In this document: piece after piece, positions 1 through 10,001 of the stretch
Numbering within the stretch: position 1 is the stretch's first letter
Layout: each line of letters opens with the position of its first letter
NCBI GenBank assembly: GCA_032433765.1
Contig: JAVIAB010000101.1
Coordinates: forward strand, 66,061,140-66,125,139
Length of the DNA: 64,000 nt
From: Megaustenia siamemsis
Lineage: Eukaryota > Mollusca > Gastropoda > Stylommatophora > Ariophantidae
Reading direction: 5' to 3'
Program-made: the position numbers and the translations under genes
The notes under the pieces: generated by a model
Database searches by the model: none
What the model was told of the DNA's origin: nothing
Seen by the model: only the letters and a program-made list of their open reading frames with translations

Positions 1-202
1 CTGTGGCAAAGCGAAGACCCAGCATACGATAATACATGCTGAGAAACGAACTAGCCGTACCATGTCCAGTGGTTGTTTCACACTCCAAATATGAGAACCC
101 TCGAGGTTACTGGTTCAAAGCTGTCACTGTGGGTAAATTATGAAAACAATTGATTCTAGAAAGTCACAAAGATTGTATATGTTTTCAGTCCGTTAATTTA
201 CT

Positions 203-786
203 CTGAAATACATGGGCACAATAATAACATCAGATGGAAGATGCACTACAGAAATAAAAAGCAGAATAGCTCAGGCCAAAATAGCATTTCAGAAAATGAA
301 AAATATCTTATGCAACAAATGTATGTCAATAGAAATGAGAAAGAGAGTTTATCGGTGCTATATAGAACTAATTCTGACCTACGGAAGGGAATCATGGACA
401 GTAGACAAACAAATGAAAAGACGATTATAGGCCACAGAGAATGGATTTCTCAGAAAAATGTTGAAAGTTTCCTGGACAACTTAAAAGGCAAAAGAGGAAG
501 GTCTCAAAGGGACCAACACAAAGAGGCAGCTCATAAAACATGAGAAAGAAACAATAAACTTTTTCGGACACATCATGAGAAGAGGAACGTTGGAATACTT
601 GGTTACAACTGGCAAAATAAAATGAAAGAGATATCGCGAACGACAAAGAGAGAAACAACTAGATGGCTTGGTGTCATGGCATGGAAAGCAGTCAACAACA
701 GAACTGATATGATGCACTGTAGATAGACGATTGTGGAAGGACATGATCGCCTACGCCAACCGGTATGGCACATGACGATGATGATG
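203..786 (+). mobile_element. LINE-A 3' fragment, 5'-truncated, with TSD
   Basis: This is the C-terminal end of an RTE-like reverse transcriptase (T-I-I-T-S-D-G-R-C followed by an E-x-W-T-V-D-K-Q segment) plus the 3' UTR. It ends in CAACCGGTATGGCACATGA and then GAT repeats. The 8-bp direct repeat AATTTACT at 195-202 and 787-794 marks both insertion edges. Compared with the copy at 39.7 kb, a GAG codon is TAG at 428-430, so it cannot be translated through. RTE-like LINEs commonly end in short microsatellite tails, which fits. Confidence 0.85.
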
Positions 787-1014
787 AATTTACTGTGCAA
801 TGACGTCATTTATATTTTCAGAAAGTGTTACCAAATAAGAACACCCTCAAGAAACACAGATATATATTAAATTAGAAGTTATCAAAACCATAACAAAATA
901 GTACCAGACTATAAAAGATGACCCCTTTTGCACTACTGACGATGATAATGTAATAATGCATGGTCACATACAAGTACACAGCGATGTCATTTTAAAATAA
1001 TAGTAACATCAATC

Positions 1015-1703
1015 TTCTTCTTATCCTTCCTTCCTCATTTGCCTTTCAGCAAGGGGAGATAAAGCCTGCGGTCTTTTGTTCTTCTGGTCGCTTCTGCAGC
1101 TGTTATTTTTTCTAGTGTTTCTAATATTACATCAGTCCCACATTTCGTGGTCGGCCCCTTGGTCTGGTGTTCTCGCAACGTTTATTGAAGGCTCATTGTG
1201 TTGTGCTTTGATCTTTCTGCCTTGTCACGTGGCCAAACCAATTTTTGTTTATTTATATATTCTATGGCAGTGGTTATTACTAGCTTTTTTCAGATCTTCA
1301 TTTTTAATCTCATCTCTCAAATTGTTACTTGTCATTCGTCTAACATATTTCATCTTAGTAGAGGTCATTTTCTTATTATTCTTGCATTTAGGGTCCAGGA
1401 CTGACATTGGTAGCACAACTTTGAGACGAAGATGATATTGTAGTGCCCGTTTTGCCTCTAGAGTTATTTCTTTATTGGGCAATAATATTGATAGCTGTCC
1501 AATGGTTTGACAAGCTATGTTGCTTCTTGAATCTATTTCTGCTGTTTGTGAATTGTCCTTGTCACTAGACTTCATATAAATTCATCTACTTGCTTTAGTT
1601 GTCTGTCATCTATGGTTATGGTGATGTTCTATTTCTCATTTACGATATTCATGACATCTATTTTGTTGATTTCCATGTTGTATTTTGTGCCTGTACTGTT
1701 TAG

Positions 1704-1708
<5 letters not shown>
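1015..1708 (-). mobile_element. LINE-B 3' part (inner end of a split copy)
   Basis: Read on the minus strand this matches the end of the LINE-B element at 42.7-43.4 kb: the post-RT segment with N-S-Q-T-A-E-I, the K-E-I-T-L-E-A-K-R-A-L stretch, and the tail coding for a Leu-Pro-Ser-Met-Leu-Lys-Gly-like end followed by a GAGGAAGGAAGG purine tail. Frameshifts break the frame. It is separated from its upstream part (2059-2225) by an inserted element. Confidence 0.8.

Positions 1709-1754
<46 letters not shown>
1709..1754. repeat. (CT)n microsatellite
   Basis: About 23 uninterrupted CT units. On the minus strand this is a (GA)n run directly after the LINE-J coding end, so it is probably that element's 3' tail. 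Confidence 0.9.
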
Positions 1755-1757
<3 letters not shown>

Positions 1758-2058
1758 ATCAAGACTCCATCAGAGTATGTTTCCAGACTCTCTCATGAAG
1801 TCAGTCTGTTTAAGTGAATCGATTGCCCCATATAGTTTCTCTTACAGGGAGGTTGGTGTGGACCACATTTCTCCTCTGAGATCTGTGTACTGGGGGCAAT
1901 CCTGAAGAACATATTTTGTAGTCATATTGTCCAGTGTACAGTGGCATAGACTGGCTACCTATTTTGAATTTGATGAACATGTGATTTCTCATTCTATTGT
2001 GGCCAGTGCGTAGGCGAAGTATCGTGACTTGATCCATTCTTGATAGTTGATGGTATTC
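1709..2058 (-). mobile_element. LINE-J C-terminal fragment nested in LINE-B
   Basis: The minus strand encodes R-L-R-T-G-H-N-R-M-R-N-H-M-F followed by a decayed C-x-C type knuckle and an H-T-N-L-P-V-R-E segment, the pattern that follows the RNase H or RT domain of several Jockey/I-like LINEs. The insert is bounded by GTCTAT at 1703-1708 and 2059-2064. The CT microsatellite at its left edge is then the element's (GA)n 3' tail. The clade assignment is tentative. Confidence 0.65.
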
Positions 2059-2225
2059 GTCTATTTAGGTGTTATTTAATGTCTTCTATCTTCCCATGTA
2101 TAACTACCTGATCTGCAAACAGAAGCTCGCTGATCATCTCTGTTTCAGATGGGTTGGCTAACTTGCATATATTGTCAATGTATGTAATAAATAGTTGTGG
2201 GGGATAATACGCTTCCCACACAGTT
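2059..2225 (-). mobile_element. LINE-B RT palm remnant
   Basis: The minus strand carries decayed versions of the C-V-x-S-V-L-S-P motif and the L-L-F-A-D motif with flanking C-K-L-A-N-P, in the same order as 42.5-42.63 kb of the main LINE-B copy. With 1015-1708 it forms one interrupted LINE-B. Confidence 0.75.
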
Positions 2226-2859
2226 TGATCATTACGTTCGACACTCAAGTGAACAGAAATAAGTAGCCTAATAAATGGTGTTTAACACATAGATTGAGAT
2301 ATCAATTGCCAGAAAAATTATGCAAAATTTTGATTTTGCAGAACATTTTCTGGCATTCTTGGTGCCTTCAGACTAATGAAACGGCATGTGGTAATGTGAA
2401 AACATGTGCTTCTTATGTTAAGAATGATAAATGATGAATAATAATACTTAAGATATAAAACAAGGGTTAAATTAATTACGTGAGGAGTGTATAAATGAGA
2501 TGAGTTTCAAAACAAATAATCCGTTCATTTATTTGAAGAGTCGTGGATTATGAGTTAAACGATGGTGGAAAGTGAAACCGATTTCTGATAAGTAAATTAA
2601 GTTAGAGCATATTTTTTTTTATTCAGTGAAAAGTTAGTATTCAATTTTATAAAAAAAAAAACATACTTACCTCATATATCTTCCTTTTAATAATTGTACT
2701 AGCTCGCATTTTAATAAAAATAAATATTGCACAATTTCTTTATTGAAGTGAATGTGGCTACAGAAAAGGAAATCATTTGCGTGTTAATTAATTAGAATAC
2801 AAACTACATATTTTCTACAGTTGCATGTTAAAGGTATCATAATATTAGGTGTGTTTGAT
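2226..2859. other. AT-rich interval, no gene seen
   Basis: No long frame, no repeat unit and no motif recognised; poly-T and poly-A runs lie near 2610-2660. Confidence 0.6.
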
Positions 2860-3065
2860 CGTAATACCGGTAGCCTAGTTGGGAAAACCACCCGACTGGA
2901 CTACCGACGTTCGGACAACCCGTGTTCGATTCCCGCTGGGAGCAGTGTGAATTGTACTCGTGGTTGGAAAAAAAAATACCCCCACGGTCGACCCAGCCGT
3001 TGGCAGAAATGGGTACCAGGGTATTACCCTGGGAAGGTGAGGAATGTCGCTTCGCATATGAGTTT
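2860..3065 (+). mobile_element. SINE-2, tRNA-derived SINE
   Basis: A pol III A box (TAGCCTAGTTGG, 2871-2882) matches TRGCNNAGYNGG, and a B box (TGTTCGATTCC, 2923-2933) lies about 40 bp downstream. A non-tRNA body follows with CCCAGCC and AAATGGGTACC elements that are also seen in SINE-1. The 3' end is not sharply defined and no TSD was found. Confidence 0.65.
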
Positions 3066-3104
3066 CGATGCTTGAGGCTACACTATATAGAAATATCCGA
3101 ACAT

Positions 3105-3175
3105 TTCTGGATAGGCGGCCGAGCACATATGGGTGGAAACTCGCGTGCTAAGACGCCGGTTCAAGTCTCGTACTT
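3105..3175 (+). mobile_element. tRNA-like head, possible second SINE
   Basis: A GGCGGCCGAGCAC segment resembles the A box of Ser/Leu-type tRNA genes, and GGTTCAAGTCTC about 45 bp later resembles a B box. It has no convincing cloverleaf ends, so a SINE head is likelier than a working tRNA gene. Confidence 0.35.
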
Positions 3176-3199
3176 TACCTTTACCGTTATAACAACGGA

Positions 3200-3944
3200 T
3201 AGAGGACAGTGACATATCTATTTCATAGATTAATGAAATAATCACCAGAAGCACCTTGAAGGAGATAAGCCACATAATGCTCCATTTTCCACCGACGCTG
3301 AAAGCAACATAAAGAGATGAAAGTTAAGATCCAAGTTTTATTGACTGACTCTCGTAGAACAAGAAATCTAGTGCATACTTTAGGTAAGCTTGAATACCTA
3401 GAATAGTAAGTGGAGGAATATATTCCGCACAATCACATGTCATTACAACCCAGAAACACAGTCAATACACATACCTCGCTTCTGAAAGTAATGCTATCTA
3501 GCTAAGTTTTGTACGGATTACAATATTAATTTGAATATCTACTACATGAACCTCAGATGAATCAAGCTCAGAAAAATGTTGTCCTAAACCTGACGCATGT
3601 AGTATTTCTGAAAAGGCTCAGTCCAGCTAACTATCATTTATTATAACGTAAGTGATGTAACCACGCCCATGTTTATCTGAGTGAAAATTCAGCCAATCAC
3701 AATCGGACCAGGTTTAATTAAAGGTGGAGTCGAATGATCAGCTTCATAGATGTTGTATTTTTTCAGGGATGACTCAGCTGTGTCGGTAGCCTGATACGTC
3801 ACGTGTTACGTTATATTCGGATCCGTTCCACATGAGTATGTTGTAGGATATTTATCTGATTTTTCAATTAACATGAGTTGCACTTTTTACAACACACGAA
3901 ATTAAGGGGTTGTTGTATATTATATTTAGATATTTTTCTTATAG
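3200..3944. other. No gene recognised
   Basis: AT-rich sequence with short unsupported frames only. Confidence 0.55.
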
Positions 3945-4110
3945 ATAAGAAATCCGATTTCAGTCAGCATTTTATTCAGGTTTGCTTTCCTTAGCTTTTG
4001 ATTGTCCCCATTCATCAGCAGATTGTCTTTTCTGTAGGGGGATTCTGCCCTTAGTTGGTCGGCCCTCCCAGGTTTACGAGCACCATCACCCGAGTCACTG
4101 GAGGTGACTA
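3945..4110. repeat. Dispersed repeat R1, copy 1
   Basis: About 165 bp, beginning near ATCCGATTTCAG and ending at GAGGTGACTAACACAGACATG, closely match 53265-53430. Shared landmarks include GCTTTCCTTAGC and CCCAGGTTTACGAGCACCATC. The family is unrecognised. Confidence 0.75.
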
Positions 4111-4441
4111 ACACAGACATGCACACACAAAGATGTGAGATGTGACTAACACAGTCATGCACACAGCCATACGAGGCATGACTAACACAAACACACATTA
4201 AGATATATAACACACGACTAACATAAACATACACATAAAGATATGAGATATCACTAACCCAGACATGCACACACAAAGATATGACACATGACTAACACAG
4301 GTACACACTAAGATATGAGATTTGACTAAAGACAGACACACATAAAGATATGAGACATGATTAACACGGACACATCAAGATATGAGATATGACTAACATG
4401 AGACACACCAAGATATGAGCCATGGCCAGCACACACACACA

Positions 4442-4474
<33 letters not shown>

Positions 4475-4570
4475 GCTACGATATGAGCCATGGCTAGCAA
4501 AGAAACACATCAATATATGAGCTATGGCTACACGGAATAACACCAAGAAATGAACCATGTCTAGCACAGA
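4111..4570. repeat. Degenerate minisatellite around GACTAACACAGACA
   Basis: Imperfect units of roughly 35-45 bp carry AAGATATGAGA followed by CATGACTAACACAGACACACA. A (CA)n run sits at about 4431-4473. It starts at the right edge of repeat R1, whose last bases already contain the unit. Confidence 0.7.
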
Positions 4571-4576
4571 AACACA

Positions 4577-5188
4577 TTACGGTATCCATATGCTTGGGTT
4601 TGTTGTAGTCGGCAGACTCTTCTTAACGTGGGAATCATCAGCATACAAGACGCAGGCCCCGATAAACTGTTCACAGGTTTCGTTCAAACAATTGTCCGGA
4701 GATTTGAGAGTGCAGTCTGACCCGCGGAACGCTCCCCTGCATGAACAGTTCCCGATTGACCGTTCACAGGTGTCGTTGAAACAGTTTTCCGGACATTTGA
4801 GAGTGAAGTCTGACCCGTAGTACGTTTCCTTGCACGTACAGCCTACACTTTCCGGGTCGCATATGATGTCACAGCCATCAGAACACGTCTGTTCGCACTG
4901 TAGCCCAAAACCACCATCGGGACAAGTGTCATCACAGGTATAGCCAGGATGTTTACACTGCAGGAATTTTCCGGATTTTTCCTCAACTAAAGGACAGACA
5001 CTGAGACAAGACCCGGAACAGTCGTGTCCATAGATCCCATGTGAACAGTTGCTGTGAGACGTACCGATGATGACGTTGCAGCCTTTGTTACACCCACTAC
5101 ACACTGCATACAATGACAAAGAATGACCGTCCATGCAATAGGTGTCTCTAACTGTTTTCACCTCACACACCGTCAGTGGAATGTCGGC
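4577..5188 (-). CDS. Exon of a multiple-EGF-repeat protein (MEGF/draper-like)
   Basis: A minus-strand open frame of about 200 codons is densely cysteine-rich with EGF/laminin-type spacing. Two homologous modules are obvious: one with Y-Y-G-S-D-F-T-L-K-C-P-E-N-C and one with F-R-G-S-D-C-T-L-K-S-P-D-N-C, each followed by a C-E-x-x-I-G-x-C turn. N-glycosylation sequons recur (for example N-D-T, N-E-T). Such arrays form extracellular parts of MEGF10/draper/scavenger-receptor-like proteins. A minus-strand TTTCGTAG acceptor lies just upstream of 5188 and the frame stays open to it, giving A-D-I-P-L-T-V-C as first residues; this is why 5188 is preferred to an internal Met. The 3' part after I-G-A-C loses the EGF pattern, so the true exon probably ends before the stop. 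No membrane segment and no partner exons are visible in the window; it may be an orphan or captured exon. Confidence 0.6.
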   Translation of the reverse strand, partial: ADIPLTVCEVKTVRDTYCMDGHSLSLYAVCSGCNKGCNVIIGTSHSNCSHGIYGHDCSGSCLSVCPLVEEKSGKFLQCKHPGYTCDDTCPDGGFGLQCEQTCSDGCDIICDPESVGCTCKETYYGSDFTLKCPENCFNDTCERSIGNCSCRGAFRGSDCTLKSPDNCLNETCEQFIGACVLYADDSHVKKSLPTTTNPSIWIP

Positions 5189-5324
5189 CTACGAAATGGT
5201 CGGTGAGAACGCAATCTTAATGTGTGCCATTGGCGTTTGTGTGTTGACTACAATAGTGTTCACATAACTATTATGGTATGATATATCATTATAGTGGAAC
5301 ACTACGCCACCACTGTCAGAGAAA

Positions 5325-5947
5325 GGACCCTTTCTAAATCACATTTAAGAAAGATAAATATATGTGAGATGCGATGCTTGAGAAAAGTAACAAACAACAC
5401 AAGAAGAGATAGAACACCGAATGAAACCATAAGAAAAATAGTGGGAACAAAACCCTGGTCAGAATGAATTCTTATCAAACACCATCAAAGGCGTTCTCCA
5501 GAATGCATGGAAAAAGACCAGGAGGAAGACCCAGAAGAAGATGGACAGATGCAGTGACAGAGACATGTAACAACAAAGGAAAATCACTAATTCAGAGAGT
5601 TCGAGCAGCTCAAGAACGACAAATGATATAAACCACGACACCTTTTAGGTATCAGTGAAAGAGAAAAGGAGAAGATGGACAGATGCAGTGACAGAGACAT
5701 GTAACAACAAAGGAAAATCACTAATTCAGAGAGTTAGAGCAGCTCAAGAACGACAAATGATATAAACCACGACACCTTTTAGGTATCAGTGAAAGAGAAA
5801 AGGAGAAGATGGACAGATGCAGTGACAGAGACATGTAACAACAAAGGAAAATCACTAATTCAGAGAGTTCGAGCAGCTCAAGAACGACAAATGATATAAA
5901 CCACGACACCTTTTAGGTATCAGTGAAAGAGAAAAGGAGAAGAAGAT
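5325..5947 (+). mobile_element. LINE-C 3' fragment with triplicated tail
   Basis: Matches the post-RT end of LINE-C (T-L-S-K-S-H-L-R, C-E-M-R-C-L-R-K-V-T-N-N, R-I-P-N-E-T-I-R-K). A deletion of about 50 bp near 5458 joins the P-W region to V-R-M-N-S. The final 134 bp are present three times in tandem. Confidence 0.8.
5537..5938. repeat. 134-bp tandem triplication of the LINE-C 3' end
   Basis: GAAGATGGACAGATGCAG recurs at 5537, 5671 and 5805, an exact 134-bp period, with near-identical copies. Each unit holds the last coding residues, the stop region and the GACACCTTTTAGGTATCAG tail. Confidence 0.9.
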
Positions 5948-7180
5948 GCTAAGTCCAACAGGACACACGCTGGGAATGAACTAAAGAAGAATGGCCCATG
6001 AGGTATTTATTTGGTCATTTTGTAATAAAAGTAAACAAGAAACACTAAAATGAACTCTATGTAGAGCAAGTAACAGAAAGCCTGTGTACTAAAGTACACA
6101 ACAAGGCCAGCAAGTAACACAACCATGTGTACTAAAGGACACAACAAGACCAGCAAAAACAGAAAGCATGAACTTAAAATTAATTCTGTCAAGCGTGTCT
6201 TATGACAGAAGAGCAAATAAGAGCGAGAAGTCATCACGTTAAGAAAGGTACATTATGTCAGCTCAGTACCGACTGATTCAGCAATGGATCTCATTGTCAT
6301 ATATGGACAAGGCATCAACATTATTTGAACATATAAGCATAAATGTGAATTGTTATACGAATAGAAAACGAATAGTCTAAGGGGGGTGGGAAAGTTATGT
6401 CGGCCCAGCTGTACCAAGACAAGCAAGTCATCATAATCTGGGATAATTAAATAAACTTAACTATAAGGCTTAAGTGAATTGTATTGTCTATACAAAAACA
6501 GCTGCAGATGCATTTGGTTTAGGTTATTTACAGCTGGTCATCTTACATACAGAGCTGTTCACTGCCATCTGTCGACGAGTCTAAAAGGATTTAGAGGTTG
6601 CATTGCAGTGATCCCATTAAACATTTATGAGCGGATAAAGTAAATAATTGGACAGTGAACATACGAAGGTATTAACTATGGTAATACCTCACTATGGGTG
6701 GTGTATGGTCAACATGTTACCAAACGATTAGCAAACGATTAAGTCCCCTTGCACAAATATTTTTTTTATTAATTGTAACAAGCAATAAAGGGTGATTCAT
6801 TAAGAAAATATTGAACTGTCCATTGCAGGAAACGGCAATTCGTTTTATATATGTTATCATGAATATTTACTGGTATCCATACAGTCAAAATGTGTGAAAT
6901 TTCTGAAAAAAAATGTACAATGTAATAAATTAAATAAGAATATATATATTAATAGCTTTACATTATCCCATGTTTTCTTCATGGTAAATCTAACAGAACT
7001 GATGTTATTTTTAAATGAGAACCACGATAGAGCAGTCAAATTTCTCAATGGGGTTCACTGAGTAAAAGAGTTCGATTCTACTCAGAATGACGGCATTAGG
7101 TTCATTCAACCATAAATGTTTATTAACCTGATATAAACAATGTATGAATGACTGAAATGTAGTGTGGTGCATAAAGGACA
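5948..7180. other. No gene; short duplication near 6075-6165
   Basis: AT-rich sequence. A segment with GTGTACTAAAG followed by ACACAACAAG and CCAGCAA occurs twice about 53 bp apart. Nothing else is recognised. Confidence 0.55.
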
Positions 7181-7249
7181 GCTTAAAGAAGCATTTGAAA
7201 TAAGCACAGGAGTAAGGCAGGGATGCCTTCTGTCTCCATTTTCTTTCTA
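7181..7249 (+). pseudogene. RTE-like RT fragment (RQGC..SP motif), insertion target
   Basis: Codes for E-A-F-E-I-S-T-G-V-R-Q-G-C-L-L-S-P-F, the region just before the catalytic FADD box in RTE-like reverse transcriptases. The frame is cut at 7249, where the composite element begins. Confidence 0.65.
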
Positions 7250-7511
7250 CTGCCCATACCAAAGGAGGAGTAAGACGTCACCTTTCCTCCGCTAGTCTTC
7301 GAGACACCCCTGGGCAAGGTGGAGCTCCCGTTTAGCCCCCCTTATCAGTGTTATGTGAAGCCATTGGAGCAGGTGGTGGATAGTGTTGTGGGAGCAGCCG
7401 ACAAGTAGTGCCGGTTATGGTCCCCACACCGCGATGACAGGCAGAGGATCTCATGTATAGAGACAATGACTGCGATCTCCAACTAGTACAGTCACTGCAA
7501 GAAAGAAAGGA

Positions 7512-8238
7512 ATGGGAAGCTACCTTCTTAAATTGCCTGGAATAATAATGACACATCACAACCTTCTATTTACAACTAACGACGTTAATGGAGACTTCAC
7601 AACCACCTCGTCCGGTAGGGAGCGTCATGTGCTACAGGTGACACCCGATCGTCATCAAGCAACTGTATGCAAGATCAAAAATAAAGAGACACTAGCAATA
7701 GGAACTTGGAACATTAGATCAGCATTCCAGGTTGGAAAACTAGAAAACATCAGCCAAGAAATGAAGAGAATTAAATTGAACATCTTGGGACTATGTGAAA
7801 TGAGATGGACAGGAGCAGGATTATTACAACGCGACAGTGGAAATGTAATCTACTCTTGGGGAAACACACACGAAAGAGGAGTAGGCATCATGTTAGATAG
7901 AGAAAGAAGCAAAACAGTGAAAGGATTGTGGTCAGTATCAGACAGAATTCTGCTAGTAAAATTGAGAGGCAGACCAGTGGATATGAACATAATTCAAGTT
8001 TATGCACCAACGAGTAATAGCGAGGACATTGACACTTTTTACGAGGAGCTAGAGACAACAATGGAACAATGTAAATCCCAAGAAATAACTATTATATTAG
8101 GGGATTTCAATGCAAAGGTATGAACAGCTAAAGTGCAAAATGTGACTGGGGGGCATGGCCTTGGAGAGACGAATGACAGAGGGGATAGATTGATAGATTG
8201 GGCAAAGACACATGCAATGATTATAAATGATGTTCTCA
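7512..8238 (+). pseudogene. LINE APE-type endonuclease domain, one nonsense mutation
   Basis: The frame from the first ATG reads to a TGA at 8121-8123. Recognisable exonuclease/endonuclease/phosphatase motifs are I-G-T-W-N-I-R-S (about residue 71), L-C-E-M-R-W with the metal-binding Glu (about residue 100), V-Y-A-P-T-S-N (about residue 163) and L-G-D-F-N-A-K-V at the end. After the TGA the same frame continues with G-G-H-G-L-G-E-T-N-D-R-G, which belongs to the same domain, so the stop is most simply a GGA-to-TGA change. The expected D-Y-I-L and catalytic His end of the domain is absent; coding switches to the Penelope-like segment instead. The approximately 250 bp before the ATG have no LINE coding match and are probably the 5' UTR. 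Confidence 0.8.
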
Positions 8239-8603
8239 GAAGGATGGACACTGTCCTCTTCCCTAATGGTCCTTTCGAGATCAGAGAGGGATTCACTTGC
8301 ACATCGCGGAACATCATTTATGCCATCATCTGTAAGCGATGTAAGTTGACCTACATCGGTCAGTCTGGTCGCAGAATCGGCGATAGGTGCCGTGAACACT
8401 TGAATGACATCACCCAAGAAGCGGACACTCCTGTAGCAGCCCACTTTAACTCGAGGGGCAATCGAGGTAAGACTGATGTCTTGGTAACTGGCCTAGTATC
8501 ATGCTCCTCTGATCACCACAGTCGGCTCACTCTTGAGCACCGTCTGATCGCTCGTTGGGGCTGCCTCACCCCTCGTGGCATCAATGTATCCCTGTCCCTC
8601 TGA
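8239..8603 (+). pseudogene. GIY-YIG endonuclease domain of a Penelope-like element
   Basis: In the 156-codon frame 8133-8603, residues from about 43 on carry P-N-G-P-F-E-I-R-E-G-F-T-C-T-S, then I-Y-A-I (62-65), C-K-R-C (67-70), Y-I-G (74-76), Arg80/81, His89 and L-E-H-R-L-I with Glu135. That is the order of the GIY-YIG catalytic core as found at the C-terminus of Penelope-like retroelements, which nick DNA to prime reverse transcription. The Penelope reverse transcriptase that should precede it is missing. The frame is the same one used by the LINE endonuclease upstream, so only the TGA at 8121 separates two different nuclease domains. Confidence 0.8.
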
Positions 8604-9846
8604 GGACCCTCCGGCCTCCGACTCCACCCTCCCACCTATGGACCTCTCTTCCTATTTCTCTTCTTGGGTCCTCTACTCCTCGTCCATCCCTGCTTTTCAT
8701 ATCCTCTTTGAGTAACCCCCATCCTGCCTTCTTCCTCATAAAAACCCTCCTCTCCCTACACCTTTTTCTCTTCTGACTACCTTCATGTCCTTTACCTCTT
8801 TATCACTATATCACCTCTCCACCTGGACTGTACGTACGATCTCTCTGCCCACCTCTATTGTCCCTCGTCCTTCCTACCACCCCTCTGCTGATCTACTCTA
8901 GCTCACCCCTCTCCTCTCTATTCACTTGTAGTCACTACTCATCTATACCTACTATTCCAGTATCCCCCTTATCCTGATGCCCACTTTCATTCCCCCCTTT
9001 GTTCTATCATTTCCCTACTTCTTTACCTCCTATGGTTCATACATCTTGCACACCATCCCCTATTGCTCCACTTCTTCCAGACTTTCTCTTTTTCCATTCA
9101 CTTCTGACCTACCGCCTCTCCCCCTATCCAGTTTTCACATACCTGCTTCTTATCCCTCCTCTCCATACCTCCTCCTCTAATACTTCCCTACCTCCCGATA
9201 GACTAACTTCCTCCGGACCACCCCTCTATCGTCCTTCTCATTATACCGGCTTTATTATTCTTCCTCTCCTTATCTCTTCCTCCAGTACCCAATCCTTCCT
9301 TTCGTTGACCTACCTCTCAACTCTTTCAGTTCGAGGCCATCCATTCTGTAGAGTCCATCTCTCTCACCCACTGCCTAGTTTACTAATTTGTCGTGGCATT
9401 CAAATTCTATCTCTTAACCTCTCGCGTGATCTCTCACTTCCATTGTTGAGTGATTTATATGTATTGCTTGTTGTGTCCCAGGAGTGTCCTCGTCTATCCC
9501 CCCTTCCCCCCCCCCTTTTTGGTTTTCCCGATATTAGATCCTTTTGCCCTCTTTACTGGCCTGTCTTTGTCACGTGTTGCTTTCTATACACGTTCTCTGC
9601 GCGTTTAGTCATTCCGACTTGTTTCAGCACGGATTACAGTTTTCCTGCTCTGAGCTCAGCTAAGTACAATTTATTATACATTTTTCTCTCTCTTTTTCTA
9701 TTTTATATATTTTGACGCCCATCATAAATCTCATCATGTAATATTCATTTTTCTCTTTTCTTATTTCTGCATCCTACTTTCCTCTCCCTCCACTTGATCA
9801 TCTAACATGTAGTAATTGTGCTTCACCGCTTGTTGTCGTTGTCCCT
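8604..9846 (+). other. Pyrimidine-rich 3' region of the Penelope-like segment
   Basis: About 1.1 kb following the GIY-YIG stop is strongly C/T-biased on the plus strand (CCTCCC, TTCCTC and CTACCTC runs), grading into ordinary sequence after about 9700. Long plus-strand frames here are low-complexity Ser/Pro/Leu/Phe translations and are not treated as genes. Its position between the domain and the hammerhead-like motif suggests a 3' UTR. Confidence 0.6.
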
Positions 9847-9883
9847 GTATTCTGAAGAAGGCCACAGACCGAAACGTCAGTAT
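9847..9883 (+). ncRNA. Hammerhead ribozyme-like motif (type I, minimal)
   Basis: The core CTGAAGA (9852-9858) fits CUGANGA and GAAA (9871-9874) fits the second core strand. Stem I can form between GTATT (9847-9851) and AGTAT (9879-9883), with two G-U pairs. Stem II uses GGCC/GACC around an ACA loop, with one mismatch and one extra A next to the core. Helix III is a palindromic ACGT followed by C at 9878 as the predicted cleavage site, a form that would need dimerisation. Penelope-like elements are known to carry hammerheads. Confidence 0.55.
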
Positions 9884-10001
9884 TGTGTTGTGTTCTTTAT
9901 TTGTAAAGCTGTCACCATACCTTGGAGTCTTTAGCACACCCCACCATTGGCTCCTTGCTACCAGCTTTACCGCAGCATTGCAATTATTTGCCTGTTCCCT
10001 A

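Noticed and set aside
8999..9715. 238-codon plus-strand frame rich in Ser, Pro, Leu and Phe
   Set aside because: A direct result of the pyrimidine-rich region, where stop codons are rare; overlapping frames are similarly open and no domain is visible.
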